From Pteria penguin (lineage: Eukaryota; Mollusca; Bivalvia; Pterioida; Pteriidae), in the NCBI GenBank assembly GCA_035048485.1, contig CM068585.1:861001-925000 (forward strand): a stretch of DNA of 64,000 bases, written 5' to 3'. Below, piece after piece: positions 8,880-20,423 of this stretch. Position 1 is the stretch's first letter, and each line of letters opens with the position of its first letter. The notes beneath the pieces are model-generated. The model searched no databases. It was given only the letters and a program-made list of their open reading frames with translations, and had not been told where the DNA came from. The position numbers were made by a program, and so were the translations under genes.

Positions 8880-11800
8880 GTTAGTATGGAAGTCTGCTGA
8901 ATGTAGGCTGTTGATTAGTTATACACAATCCAACCAGGAGTTATCTGCACCTGATGTCACATCAAACCCACCAGGGAAAAAGTAAAGATCAAGTAAAATT
9001 ATCCATCATGTAGTTTTTAAGTTTTTAGGGTAAAGTACAGAGTGGATAGCAAAAGAAGATCAGGCAGAAAATAAGCAGCTTGAAAGAAAAGAAAATCCTT
9101 GGTTCAGATTAGGAGAAAATCCTGAATTATGAGAATAAAATCCTTGGTTCAGATTAGGAGAAAATCCTGAATTATGAGAAGAAAATTCTTGGTTCTGGAG
9201 AGATTGGAATAAAAGTCTCATGCGTAATGTCAACAGAAATATCGTTAGCTTGGATGATTTAGCAGATGGGAGCCAAGTATGTTCTAAGAATAGAAAATTG
9301 TGCTTGGTAATAAGAAATGGAAAAGCCCATGTTATTATTGATTATACAGAAAGTATCTGTCAGATTTTAAGTTCCTTGTTGAGTTGAAGGGCTGTAAATG
9401 TATATAGATGAAGCAAGCATTGAGTAAGGTTCTCAGTTCTTTTAGTATGTAATCAAACATACACCGTCCCATATTTGTCTTTCATTGTCACACGATGGTG
9501 CATTATGTTTCTCCCGGTGTGCTATATGAACATTTTATTGACATTCCTAATGGTTTACATACGTAATGTATCTATATATATGAGTAATAGCACAATTGTA
9601 GAACCCATTGGAGTACAGGGTCTGACGACAACAGAGCATTATAGCTTTACCTGAGACCAGACTGGGCTTTCTCATTCATGTTGCTTACCAAAGAAGATTA
9701 CAAGTTATGTGGGCAACTCAGGGAAAATTGAATTTACTTACATACACAAATTGTCTTACTCAATAAAATGTCCATGGCTAGAAGATCTCAGGACCCAATA
9801 CAACGTTCTCAGGACCCAATACAACGTCGTTAGAAATAATGTTAGACTACAGTTTATATCTGAAGAAAGACATTTACTTTGACCTGAGAAAAGACATTTA
9901 CTCCGATTTGAAGAGAGAAATTTACTTCGACCAGGAAATAAATCCAAAGAATGTTCAAAAGGTTGATATATGGAGAGAGTATTTACATCAGAGTTGTCTT
10001 CTTTTGTTTCTAATGAAGAAGATACAGGGACATGTTTTTGCAGGAGCAGTAATAAATATCACTCAGAAGTGCCATCTTATTTCAATTTACTAAACAAACA
10101 CTGTCAAATCACCCATGGAATGAAGATCTTTATTATCATCTTGGAATATATGTGTCAGACTTTTCAAGTTCTCTGAAGTACATAAAATATTCCCACTCAG
10201 TAGCTGAAAGTAATGTGGTTGTGGTGTACGCAGAGTCATTTGCCATGCCTTCAGCTCCCAGGAGCTCTTTGTTACTTCTCGTTGATGCCATACCAATGTG
10301 CTTGTCCCTACAGTATTTTACCAGGTACCATGAAAACATCACAGAATTTTACCAGGTACCATGAAAACATCACAGCATTCACAGCAGTTTGAGTATTGCC
10401 TACTGCTTGTCTTTTTTTTTGGTATTATGATGTTTGGTAGTTTTCTCTGCTTTGTCTGGGATAAAGTCTACTTTTGTAATGGTAGTGGAGGTGTGATGCG
10501 TTCTAGGAAGATTTGCACTGTCTTGGTGGATTGATGAAGTGTTCAAGAGTTCCAGCAGTTTCTATTTACTGAAATATTAGTCATTAATGGATACAGTTCA
10601 CACCAATCCAAATATTAATCAAACAGTACCAAAGACAATCCAGTTTAAGTGATACATACTGTTCATATAGTGCTAAAACTTTGATTTATAATTGGACGGA
10701 TACGTCAGAAACTTTTTTACAATACCATCATGGGTTTCTTTTAAAGAAGGACATGATCAACAAGACGGAGTACCCAGAAAGAGGATTTTACACTGTTAGG
10801 CCAATTCCACATCTATCAATGACTTTGACCTATAAACAGTGACAATTAAAGACTCATCTAACCAGATGCCTTTTACCTATTATTTTAATAACTGTTCTGA
10901 TTCCCCATCATAAAACATGCCTTGATTAGTAAATGTAGTAAAGTTGATTAGTCGTAGACTAGAGCCACTAAGGAAATGGAAATTATAAAGTGAAAGATTC
11001 ATCAACAAATTGAGGATTTCAATTCCAGAAAGATTTATAATCGAATTGAGGATTAATTCCAGAAAGATTCATTACCAAATTGAGGATTTAATTCCAGAAA
11101 GAAGAAGCGTAATAAAAGAAAGGATTTATAAGGACTCTTACTCCTTGTATCGGATATCTTGGATGGGTTTACATGTATATTATCATACACAACTCCTAAA
11201 GATTTTCGTCTCTCTTATTTCGTCAATGAAAATGTAGATTAAGATGTTATTTTGGGGGTTGGCCAATTATTGTATAAAGAATGATGTTTAACATTCCCTG
11301 CACAATGCTAATGTTACAAATTTTTTGGCAACCGTATCTGTCACAACGTTTAATATTTCAAGCAAGCTGTGTTGTCGTCTTGAAAGCAAAGCTATCAATA
11401 AACAAAATAAGGTACATGATAAATGCAGTATGTATTTGTATTAATGAGAAAGAGAATTTTTGTTTTATGTTGCTGTGAAATAATTTCCAAGATCAAGTAA
11501 CAAAAATAGTTTTTAATTGTTTGTTACAATTTCTTGTTTTATTGGGCAGGTATAGATACTTGAATACATGATTTCTTATTTTCAATGACTTAATACACAA
11601 ATAGCTCTTTATCAGTATTAATGTACAAAGTTGGTTTATATATATTATTATATTGTGGCTTATAGCTGTTGACAGTTTATTTCCATAATTTTGCATTCCA
11701 GTATATCATAAAGAGTCTAGCTAAATTAAATTGTGCATTGATCTTGGAATTATTTGTGTGCACTGGATGTTAGCAAAAGTGAACTGCCATGCTGATTAAA

Positions 11801-11987
11801 AGGATTTTACATAAAAAGAAGCTAATTATCAAAATAAGATGTACTTAATGGATCAATATTTTAGTTAATTGCAGACTCATAGTATTGTTGTAATGTCATA
11901 ATCATTGATGGCCATTTATATATGACTTGGTAAAGATTGACGTTGGCAATTGGTGATACTTATAGGTCAGTTATTTTAGTTTAAGCA
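8880..11987. other. Large intron, mostly single-copy, with small duplications
   Basis: Part of the 6.6 kb intron 8880-15510. It contains a 47 bp direct duplication at 9097-9190 (GGTTCAGATTAGGAGAAAAT), about three copies of a 27 bp motif at 9860-9940 (GAAAAGACATTTACT), a 34 bp duplication at 10316-10377 (TTTTACCAGGTACCATGAAA) and about three 36 bp copies at 11003-11100 (AATTGAGGATT with TTCCAGAAAGA). No further exon was supported. Confidence 0.5.
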
Positions 11988-12077
11988 CAGGGCTTTCAGC
12001 TCGTTGGTCTCTCCCCCCCCCTCAATTATACCAATATATTGGTATAATTGAGGGGGGCCAACGAGCCGAAAGCCCTG
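11988..12077. mobile_element. 90 bp foldback MITE, hAT-like ends
   Basis: A hairpin beginning CAGGGCTTTCAGCTCGTTGG and ending CCAACGAGCCGAAAGCCCTG, with a perfect inner stem CAATTATACCAATATATTGG. TTTAAGCA lies directly before it (11980-11987) and again at 12081-12088, after three extra bases (CGG). Ends starting CAGGG and an 8 bp duplication suit a hAT-derived MITE. The three-base offset leaves some doubt. Confidence 0.7.
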
Positions 12078-12508
12078 CGGTTTAAGCAGCATTTCCTAAT
12101 TTTATACATTATGTACACAATCATGGGCATATGAAAATGAGATTACTAAATATCTATATTTTAAGATAGGTTGCCCAAAAAGTCAGTGGTCTGAAAACAT
12201 ATTTACCACATAATGCCAAATTTCCTCTTCAGATTTATTGCTCATGTATTGCAAGCATCAGGAAATTTATCTGGATGTTTCCATTAAAAGTGCATTGTTA
12301 CCTGAGATGAATTTTTAGTCAAACAGTAGTAAAGATACCTTCTTTTCCTATAGTTTCATTTGCACTTCTGGAAATTGCACATTAAATTGATAAGAAAATT
12401 ATTTCTTACAAGTATGAAATATAATTTGTTTTACTGGGAAAGGTCATTGTGAGAACAATTTCAAACTTGCATACTAAAGTATAAATCTTTTGGAAAAATA
12501 ACAGTAAT

Positions 12509-12903
12509 GGCAGACATACTAGTCATACAGGAGCTGCTTACACCTCCCAGACACTGGGTCTCAAAGAGGAGATCATGACTGTCGGCCATGGTGTATTGTG
12601 TGTGCCACAGTGGCACGTGTCTTTGGCATTCATGGCAGACATACTGGTCATACATGAAATGCTTACACCTCCCAGACACTGGGTCTCACTTAAACTGCCA
12701 GCCATGGTATATCGTGTGTGCCTCAGTGGCACTTGTCTTTGGCATTCATGGCAGACATACTGGTCATACAGGAGATGCTTACACCTCCCAGACACTGGGT
12801 CTCACTTATAGTGTCGGCCATATTATATTGTGTATGCCACAGTGGCTTTTGTCTTTGGCGTTCATGGCAGACATACTGGTCATACAGGAGATGCTCACTT
12901 ATA
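12509..12903. repeat. Minisatellite, about 116 bp x 3.4
   Basis: Units begin GGCAGACATACTGGTCATAC at 12509, 12634, 12750 and 12866. The first is 125 bp and the next two are 116 bp. Each contains CCTCCCAGACACTGGGTCTC and a GTGTGCC-CAGTGGCAC palindromic stretch. Short open frames across it are by-products. Confidence 0.9.
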
Positions 12904-13456
12904 GGTATCTTGTTTTATCTCTGATCTCCTGGAGTTCATGGATTTTTATATGAAATTTTTTGGTAACTGCAAGTCACAGGGCACCTGTTGTATTGATTTA
13001 AATCTTCAATCACAAATGCCGTATTTTACAACAGTGTGTATCTATAATAAATGATAGAATTGTTAGACATTGTTTAAATGTTCACTATTTGTGTTCATGT
13101 TATGTTGGTGCTTTTGAAGTTGCATTCATTAGGATAAAGTTAATAAATGATTCTCGCACATTTACTATCAATTACCATTCATGATTTAGATGTAAAGTCA
13201 CATTACAATTATACATCACACATTACACGTGATGTACAGACGGTCACTAAAATTTTAACACAGATAATAGACATGCCCTACTTACTAATGCTGTCAAAAT
13301 TTAGAATATTGTAAATGTGAAGGGAATGCAAAAAATATTACGATATATCTCCATTATTGGGTAAATTTTGCATCTTGGTGTAGCATAGGTGTTTGTAAAA
13401 CCAGTTGTGTGCACCATGCAATAGCTTATCTAATATTTGAATATTATTAAAAAAAA

Positions 13457-13935
13457 TATGCTTGATATAATGTCAACCATGTACCAGATCAGCCTCGTGC
13501 TTGATATAATGTCACCTGTGTACCAGATCAGCCTAGTGCTTGATATAATGTCATCTGTGTACCAGATCAGCCTAGTGCTTGGTATAATGTCAACCATGTA
13601 CCAGGTCAGCCTGGTGCATTGCTTGATATAATGTCACCTGTGTACCAGATCAGCCTAGTGCTTGATGTAATGTCACCTGTGTACCAGATCAACCTGGTGC
13701 TTAATATAATGTCACCTGTATACCAGATCAGCCTGGTGCATTGCTTGATTTAATGTCACTTGTGTACCAGATCAGCCTAGTGCTTGATGTAATGTCACCT
13801 GTGTACCAGATCAACCTGGTGCTTAATATAATGTCACCTGTGTAGCAGATCAATCTGGTGCTTAATATAATGTCACCTGTGTACCAGATCAACCTGGTGC
13901 ATTGCTTAATATAATGTCACCTGTATATCAGTGCT
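13457..13935. repeat. Minisatellite, 39 bp unit, about 12 copies
   Basis: The unit core is CTTGATATAATGTCACCTGT followed by GTACCAGATCAGCCTAGTG. Some units carry an extra CATTG, making 44 bp. It lies in the same large intron. Confidence 0.9.
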
Positions 13936-15302
13936 TTATTATAATTTTACTTGTGAACCACACAGTTTCTGTATCAATCAGTAACACAGGTTATATAACT
14001 AGTGACTGCATTACCAGACAGCAACATGATCATTATGTAAATAACAGATTTTTAGTAATACTTTATATAAAGGTTCATGCAATCCCGGTGTATTTGTTGA
14101 GAATTGCCCACAATGAATTCAAGTTTGGTAATCTTGCTTCCATCACGATTGGACTGAAAAAGTATTTATATACATTTATTCGAATTTTGGGGTTTTTCAT
14201 AGTTTTGTTTTGTTTTGGATTAAGTAAGTGTACATACCTAATAAAACTATGCAAGAAATTGTCAAGGTTGTTTTGAATGCTGTCAGTCAAAAAAAAAGGG
14301 TTTTTTATTGTTTTGTCAATTTCACACTTGCAGAGTTGTACTCGTAGATTTTTTAATTTTAGTTTTTAATAATCATTTCTGCAGTAAGCAATTAAATGTT
14401 AATTAAAGATGATGAAATGATAACCAATCACAATAAGTTTAGAGATACACAAGGTAAATAACACTTGATTACAAATATATTTTAATGTAAGGGAAAGGTT
14501 TAAATATTGAAAGGAAAGGGGGTCATGTGGTTCTATGAAAAATATGTAAATAGATAAGATAAATGTTTTAAAGACCATTAGTAGAGCTGGATGTGGTTTA
14601 TGTTTTACTGAAATGAAATCCTACACAATGTGATATTTTACAATGCAATTTATTTTTGGATTTCAATTTCCTATTTATTGTTATTGTTGTTGGAATTTTT
14701 CATGGATGTTTTTACATGTTTAATATGACATTTACAAACATTGTTGATCTCAGTTTGAATGTGTTCATTGTAAACTAATTTACATTTTATTAGTATTTTG
14801 ATTTTTCATTGAATTTGATGTATTCAGTGCTATGACGATTCATCTTATTTGTACATGATTGAGGCATCAGAAATTACTCCACCACCCTTACGCTAAAATA
14901 AACAAATGTAAATTAGAATGGAATTACCTCAAGATTTGTGAAGGATTAAAAATTAAAGATTTGATAGATACAAACAGAATAACATATTATAAAGCATTAT
15001 AGATGTATGATGATAGCACTGAGTCCTGCAGATTATAATTCAACCAAAATAAAGTGGCACATTAATGTCAAAAATCCTAACAAAATCTTTGATTAGATAA
15101 AAGGGGATGTCCAGCTTGAACAATTCGTGTCACTCTGATTGGTATACATTGATTACACTATCTTAATTTCACCTTTAACCCCTATAAATATAACACTTCT
15201 GCATATTGTGTTTACAAACATGTGCCAGTTTATCTTGGTTGAATTATTCATACTAACAATTTGTTGTTGAAGTTCATGACAAAGGAAGTTAAATTCTTTT
15301 AG
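13936..15302. other. AT-rich intronic sequence
   Basis: No exon or repeat recognised. An open frame at 13902-14276 begins inside the minisatellite and has low-complexity, hydrophobic content, so it was not accepted as a gene. Confidence 0.45.
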
Positions 15303-15397
15303 TTAAGGCCATGATAAGGATTAGTTTTGTTGTATGTTTGCCATTAGTTAAGGCCATGATAAGGATTAGTTTTGTCATACGTTTGCCATTAGTTAAG
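15303..15397. repeat. Direct duplication, about 49 bp x 2
   Basis: Two near-identical copies containing GGCCATGATAAGGATTAGTT, about 100 bp upstream of the exon at 15511. Confidence 0.85.
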
Positions 15398-15510
15398 TGC
15401 ATGCATGGTTAAGGTTGCTTTAAGTGGAGATCCCGGAGAAGCGGGAGGATTGTGGGTGTGGCCATACACTGATTGACAGCTCATTTCTCACCATTTTTCT
15501 CATTCACCAG

Positions 15511-15549
15511 GAGAGGGATCGGAGTGAGTCGAGGGAGCGGCACAGAGAG
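15511..15549 (+). CDS. THOC2: THOC2-like micro-exon, ERDRSESRERHRE
   Basis: A 39 bp exon, phase 0 at both ends. The acceptor is TTCTCATTCACCAG and the donor GAG/GTAGGT. It reads ERDRSESRERHRE, comparable to the Lys/Ser/Arg/Glu repeat (SRERSRERE) of the vertebrate tail. It could be skipped without changing frame, so it is a candidate for alternative splicing. Phase agrees with the exons on both sides. Confidence 0.7.
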
Positions 15550-16206
15550 GTAGGTGTTCAGTTGAACTTTAACGCCAAACAGAAATTATGTAATTCTTAT
15601 TTCATGCAGAAATCATGGTATCTATTTTGTCAATGGATGTGGAATGGTTTGCTTGATCATGAATGAGAGGATCACCTGTGTGAAGACTATGTCTTCTCTG
15701 TATAGTAACGACAAGGACAGCATGCAATGATTTTGATGTGCTTAGTTTGTTTGAAAGCCCTGTAGTATTAGATTGGACAAAGCATTTCACCATTTTGTTG
15801 TCATATGTAATAAATTTCTGTAAAATTAAGTGAATACTGCATTAGTTCAACAAAAGAAAAAGACCATGAACACGAGACAATTATTTGTATATAGGGAAGT
15901 ATATGGATAGAAGAAATCTTAAGAAGTCAAAACTAATATGATGGGTTTGATATCTTGCCACCATTTATTATATTACACAGTAGGAAAACCAGGACATAAC
16001 CTTATAATTTGGTTGCTTTAAGCAATTTGGGATAAGGTTATTACTAATCGTAGTATGTATATTTTGAATAAATATGTGCACAGGAATGTATAATTATAAT
16101 AGTAATTATTACAATTATAGTTATAATAGAAATAGATTTGTGTATACCATATTAGTAATAGACTTTTTCCTAATCATGGCACTTATTTATGAGTACACTT
16201 CGTAAT
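15550..16206. other. Intron, nothing recognised
   Basis: AT-rich intronic sequence before the open segment at 16207. No repeat or RNA gene seen. Confidence 0.4.
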
Positions 16207-16398
16207 GGAAGAGGAAGAAGAAGGTAATCTTCCATGATGTAAGGGACCTTATATTGGACAAACCACATTTTGTTGGAATTCAGTATGATGATAATGCTTG
16301 GATTGTGATGTCACAGAAGTATGACACAGATCTGAGCATCAAAACTTCATTTGTCTCGCCTTTGCATCATCATGTAAAAAGGGAAAAGGATCTATTAT
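16207..16398 (+). pseudogene. Short open segment inside an intron, possible TE remnant
   Basis: A stretch of about 64 codons without a stop or a Met start reads WKRKKKVIFHDVRDLILDK, later VGIQYDDNAWIVMSQ and FVSPLHHHVK. Composition is coding-like. The pattern faintly recalls the Tudor-like segment near a C-terminus of some mollusc mobile-element proteins. No flanking splice sites support it as an exon of the THOC2-like gene, and it would not fit the tail's composition. Confidence 0.25.
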
Positions 16399-16468
16399 AG
16401 TAATCATAAAGTCTTATAAGTATGTAGCATTACTTAATGATGTGTGGTTTACTTATGTCCCACTTCAG

Positions 16469-16516
16469 ACCTCGCCTTATGACAGAGAAAGAAAAGATCG
16501 GAAAAGGATGAGCATG
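16469..16516 (+). CDS. THOC2: THOC2-like exon, TSPYDRERKDRKRMSM
   Basis: A 48 bp exon, phase 0 at both ends, with acceptor CCCACTTCAG and donor ATG/GTAGGT. It reads TSPYDRERKDRKRMSM and corresponds to the EKDRKERKRDHS-like part of the vertebrate THOC2 tail. Both donor sites at 15549 and here read GTAGGT. Confidence 0.7.
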
Positions 16517-17059
16517 GTAGGTCATCAAAATACATTACTAAGGAAATGTAAAGCTATTTCCAAGTTTTCAATTACATTTTAAAATTCTTAAATATTAGCA
16601 GAAAAAGCATGTGATTACAGGCCAACTTTGGCATTTCAAATATAGAATTTCAGTCACTATAAATTAAAGTGCATATTATATATATATGAAAAAGGCTAAA
16701 AAGGACATGTAGCTTCCACTGGTGAAGCCTTTATTTCAATCTCTAGGGTGGGGTCAAAACAATCATAGAGTTACTGTATACTTAGTATTTGAAAATCGTC
16801 TTCCCTCGTTTTATGTATCGTATAGAAAAACCAAGTAACGGTTAGAAAAAGTATGAAGCCTTAACCAGAATTTGTCAAATTTATGACCCCTGGGACAGGG
16901 GTTCAGTACTTACACAGGTACAAATCTTTTTATCATTGGCAATTTTTAGACTTAGATGACCTATAAGGTCACATGGGCTACTTGTACAACTAAACTGATT
17001 TTTCCCACCTTATATTGGTATAAGGACATTAATCATACTGTTGATTTTACTTGATGAAG
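16517..17059. other. Intron, nothing recognised
   Basis: Includes a short (TA)n run near 16677-16687. The sequence at 16690-17000 (AAAAAGGACATGTAGC onward) reads like generic dispersed repeat, but I cannot name it. Confidence 0.4.
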
Positions 17060-17120
17060 GACATGGATGACAGAAATGATGCCGATGTGAAGAGGAGGAG
17101 GAGCGCTGAACCATCATCCA
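17060..17120 (+). CDS. THOC2: THOC2-like exon, DMDDRNDADVKRRRSAEP
   Basis: A 61 bp exon. The acceptor is ACTTGATGAAG and the donor A/GTAAGT. It reads DMDDRNDADVKRRR then SAEPSS, and ends one base into a Ser codon that the next exon completes. It parallels the vertebrate sequence NNDREVPPDLTKRRKEEN. The acceptor lacks a strong pyrimidine tract but is the only one that keeps the frame. Confidence 0.72.
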
Positions 17121-17547
17121 GTAAGTTAGCATGACATCCTCAATGTATTAAATGTAGAAACAACAATACTATGAAAATCTGAAAGTAGAAACATGCAGTG
17201 ATTAGCAACAGTAGTAAATCTCGCAGTGTTTAAAGAAAAAAGCCCAAAGTGATTTGAAAAAATATCCTCAAAATAGATTCTAAGAAATTTCAACTTTAGA
17301 AACAATTTTAAAAGTATGCAGATCCAGTGTTTACGTAGATTAAAAATAATTTTCCAGTCTAATGTTACAAGAATATGTAGAGTGCAAATAAATGTGTGAT
17401 CATGGTGCTAAACAAAAGCAGAACAAACCAATCCTTAATTCAGAATACATTTATATACTTCATACAGAGAAGATATTGTAATTTGGATAAAATTTACTTC
17501 ATGTTTTGTGTATAGTCCATATGAGTCTTCACAATATTGCTTTGCAG
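17121..17547. other. Intron, nothing recognised
   Basis: AT-rich, with no repeat or RNA gene recognised. Confidence 0.4.
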
Positions 17548-17666
17548 GTCATTCTCACACCTCAAACAGCAGTATCAATGGAGAAAGTGAGCGACGGCAC
17601 AGCAAAAAAGACCCAGAAAAAAGCTCGAAGCATGATAAAAGCTCCTCAAAAGATAAGACATCTAGG
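17548..17666 (+). CDS. THOC2: THOC2-like exon, Ser/Lys-rich
   Basis: The acceptor is GCTTTGCAG and the donor AGG/GTATGT. With the carried base it encodes 40 residues: SHSHTSNSSINGESERRHSK, then KDPEKSSKHDKSSSKDKTSR. It ends in phase 0. The Ser/Lys/Asp runs match the character of the HKSESP...NEKDKEKNKSKSSGKEK part of the vertebrate protein. It is likely disordered and phosphorylated in vivo, as is usual for such tails. Confidence 0.75.
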
Positions 17667-17736
17667 GTATGTGTCAGATGTAGGTTAAGATATACCTTTA
17701 AACAAGCATTCTGAAAGTATTGCTTAGGCAATACTA

Positions 17737-18385
17737 AGTCCCCTACCGGCAAATGGAAAACTAAGACCCCCAAAACACACACACACACACAACACACTGT
17801 CTTTCAGGCTGCCAGCAAGTTGAGTATTTGATCACAACCTTTAAAGAAATTTTCTAATTCCAAGGGCCGTAATTCCATAAAAAATCAGTAGACCGTAACG
17901 AAACTCAAACTTGATCTGTAACTCATGGTGGTATACTCACACACCAAAAATTGGATGTATATCTACAAGCATTTAGAAAAAATGTCCGGAAAACTGCCAT
18001 TTTAAAGAAATTTTCTAATTCCAAGGGCCATAATTCCGTCAAAAATCAGTGAACCGAAACGGAACTCAAACTTGATCTGTAACTCATGGTGGTAGACTCA
18101 CACACCAAAAATTGGATGAATATCTACAAGCGTTTAGAAAAAAAGTCCAGAAAACTGCCAGTTTAAAGAAATTTTCTAATTCTAAGGGCCGTAATTCCGT
18201 CAAAAATCGGTGGACCTAAACGGAACTCAAACTTGATCTGTAACTCATGGTGGTAGACTCACACAAAAAATTGGATGAATATCTACAAGCGTTTAGAAAA
18301 AAGTCAGAAAAATGTGTGCTTGACTGCTGGACGGACAGACGGAGTGCAAACCTATCGTCCCCTTCGGCAATGCCGGTAGGGGACT
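17737..18385. mobile_element. TIR element with three internal 161 bp repeats
   Basis: Ends are perfect inverted 15-mers, AGTCCCCTACCGGCA at the left and TGCCGGTAGGGGACT at the right. Inside are a (CA)n tract (17773-17800) and three tandem copies of a 161 bp unit starting at 17841, 18002 and 18163, each with TTTTCTAATTCCAAGGGCC and CTCAAACTTGATCTGTAACT. The right part contains CTGGACGGACAGACGGA. No coding capacity. It lies in the intron 17667-18979. Confidence 0.75.
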
Positions 18386-18639
18386 AATAATTGTATGAGA
18401 ATATTGAAGCAGTGCCATTTGTGATATGGTTATGTTCATTATGACTAAAATTTGTGACTCTGGAAAATTCATAAAGCATATAGGTGAATATAGATCCATA
18501 GTATTTGATAATGTCGGCAAAAATACTTGAAAGCAAAGTGACCAGGAAGCTGTATCACCAGACTTGCTACATTGTCTTGGTGATCAAAATATATTGCTCA
18601 TCCCAGCTCATTTGAGTGAAAAGAGACAGTCAACGAACT

Positions 18640-18850
18640 TACTAACCTGCAGATACTGATAAACAAACGAACCCACTGATTAAAAAAGCCATCCTTCTGA
18701 TAAACAAACTAACCTGATGAATAAAGCAACCAACTGGTAAACAAAGTAGCATACTGGTAAAGAAATTAAATGACGTATAAGCAAACCAACTTCTACTGAT
18801 AACAAAACATCCTACTGATAAGGAAACCAACTTGCTAGTAACGAAACCAA
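18640..18850. repeat. Degenerate tandem repeat, about 30 bp unit
   Basis: Six or more poorly conserved copies built on CTGATAAACAAACNAACC. Old array. Confidence 0.55.
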
Positions 18851-18979
18851 CCTACTTATATATAAATTTCTACTTGCTTTTATAGACTTTTGTATATTAT
18901 CATGTGACATGATGGAGTCATTAAGCATTTCAAGCCCTCATTGAATAAATGATAATTAAACTTCATCCCTGTTTTACAG

Positions 18980-19074
18980 GATAGATCAGAAAGTGTTGAG
19001 AACTCTCCACAGCATAAAGTTAAGGAACCAAGAGAGAAAGATAAATCACGCTCTAAAGAGAAGAAAGAGAAATC
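18980..19074 (+). CDS. THOC2: THOC2-like penultimate exon
   Basis: The acceptor is CCCTGTTTTACAG and the donor TC/GTATCC. It reads DRSESVENSPQHKVKEPREK then DKSRSKEKKEK plus two bases of a Ser codon. The last exon, 5.6 kb away, completes this Ser. It corresponds to the KKESRHDKEKIEKKEKRD-like end of the vertebrate tail. SP in ENSPQ is a possible proline-directed phosphosite. Confidence 0.75.
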
Positions 19075-19218
19075 GTATCCTTTTCCTCGTCATTAAATAA
19101 ACAGAATTTCTTAAGTCTCCAGTCTAGGTATTGAGTGCAAGTAAATATTTTAGTTTAACTTCAGATGTCTGAAACAATCAATAACGTTTAATAAATGTTT
19201 TATCTTAAAGCTGACTTA
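19075..19218. other. Start of the last intron
   Basis: Short single-copy stretch between the donor and the first of four consecutive minisatellites that fill this intron. Confidence 0.5.
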
Positions 19219-20317
19219 CATTGAGGACTCAGAGTGAATTGTATTACTACATTGTAAGAGAGGAAGAGAACTCGGAGTGAATTGTATTCTTATATTGTAA
19301 GAGAGGGAGAGGACACCGAGTGAATTGTATTACTACATTGTAAGAGAGGAAGAGGACTCATAGTGAATTGTATTCCTATATTGTAAAAGAGGAAGAGGAC
19401 TCAGAGTGTATTGGTTTACTACATTGTAAGAGAGAATGAGGACCTCGAGTGAATTGTATTACAAAATTGTAAGAGAGGAAGAGGACTCAGAGTGAATTGT
19501 ATTACTACATTGTAAGAGGGGTAGAGGACTCAGAGTGAATTGTAATACTACAATGTAAGAGGGGTAGAGGACTCAGAGTGAATTGTATTTCTACTTTGTA
19601 AAAGAGAAAGAGGACTCAGAGTGAACCGTATTACTACATTGTAAGAGAGGAAGAGGACTCAGAGTGAACCGTATTACTACATTGTAAGAGAGGAAGAGGA
19701 CTCAGAGTGAACCGTATTACTACATTGTAAGAGAGGAAGAGGACTCAGAGTGAATTGTAATACTACATTGTAAGTGAGGTAAAGGACACAGAGTGAATTG
19801 TATTACTACATTGTAAGTGATGTAAAGGACACAGAGTGAATTGTATTACTACATTGTAAGAGAGGAAGAGGACTCAGAGTGAATTGTATTACTACATTGT
19901 AAATGAGGTAGAGGACACAGAGTGAATTGTATTACTACATTGTAAGAGAGGAAGAGGACTCAGAGTGAATTGTATTACTACATTGTAAGTGAAGTAGAGG
20001 ACACTACATTGTAAGTGAGGTAGAGGACTCAGAGTGAATTGTATTACTACATTGTAAGTGAGGTAGAGGACACAGAGTGAATTGTATTACTACATTGTAA
20101 GAGAGGAAGAGGACTCAGACAATTGTATTACTACATTGTAAATGAGGTAGAGGACACAGAGTGAATTGTATTACTACATTGTAAGAGAGGAAGAGGACTC
20201 AGACAATTGTATTACTACATTGTAAGAGAGGAAGAGGACTTAGACAATTGTATTACTACATTGTAAGAGAGGAAGAGGACTCAGACAGTTGTATTACTAT
20301 ATTGTAAGAGAGGAAAG
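19219..20317. repeat. Minisatellite, 43 bp unit, about 25 copies
   Basis: Core ATTGTAAGAGAGGAAGAGGA followed by CTCAGAGTGAATTGTATTAC. Variants include GTGAGGTAGAGGACACAG and shortened units lacking AGTGA. Intronic and transcribed with the gene. Confidence 0.95.
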
Positions 20318-20423
20318 GGTCTTCCTGAAAGAGATCTGACTCAAAATGACAGGTCAGAATACACCCCAGAGATAGGAAATCTGAGAAAAGATGAAAGATA
20401 TAACATAATAACACAATTCATTG

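Noticed and set aside
13902..14276. 124-codon plus-strand frame
   Set aside because: Starts in a minisatellite, is hydrophobic and AT-driven, and has no recognised domain.
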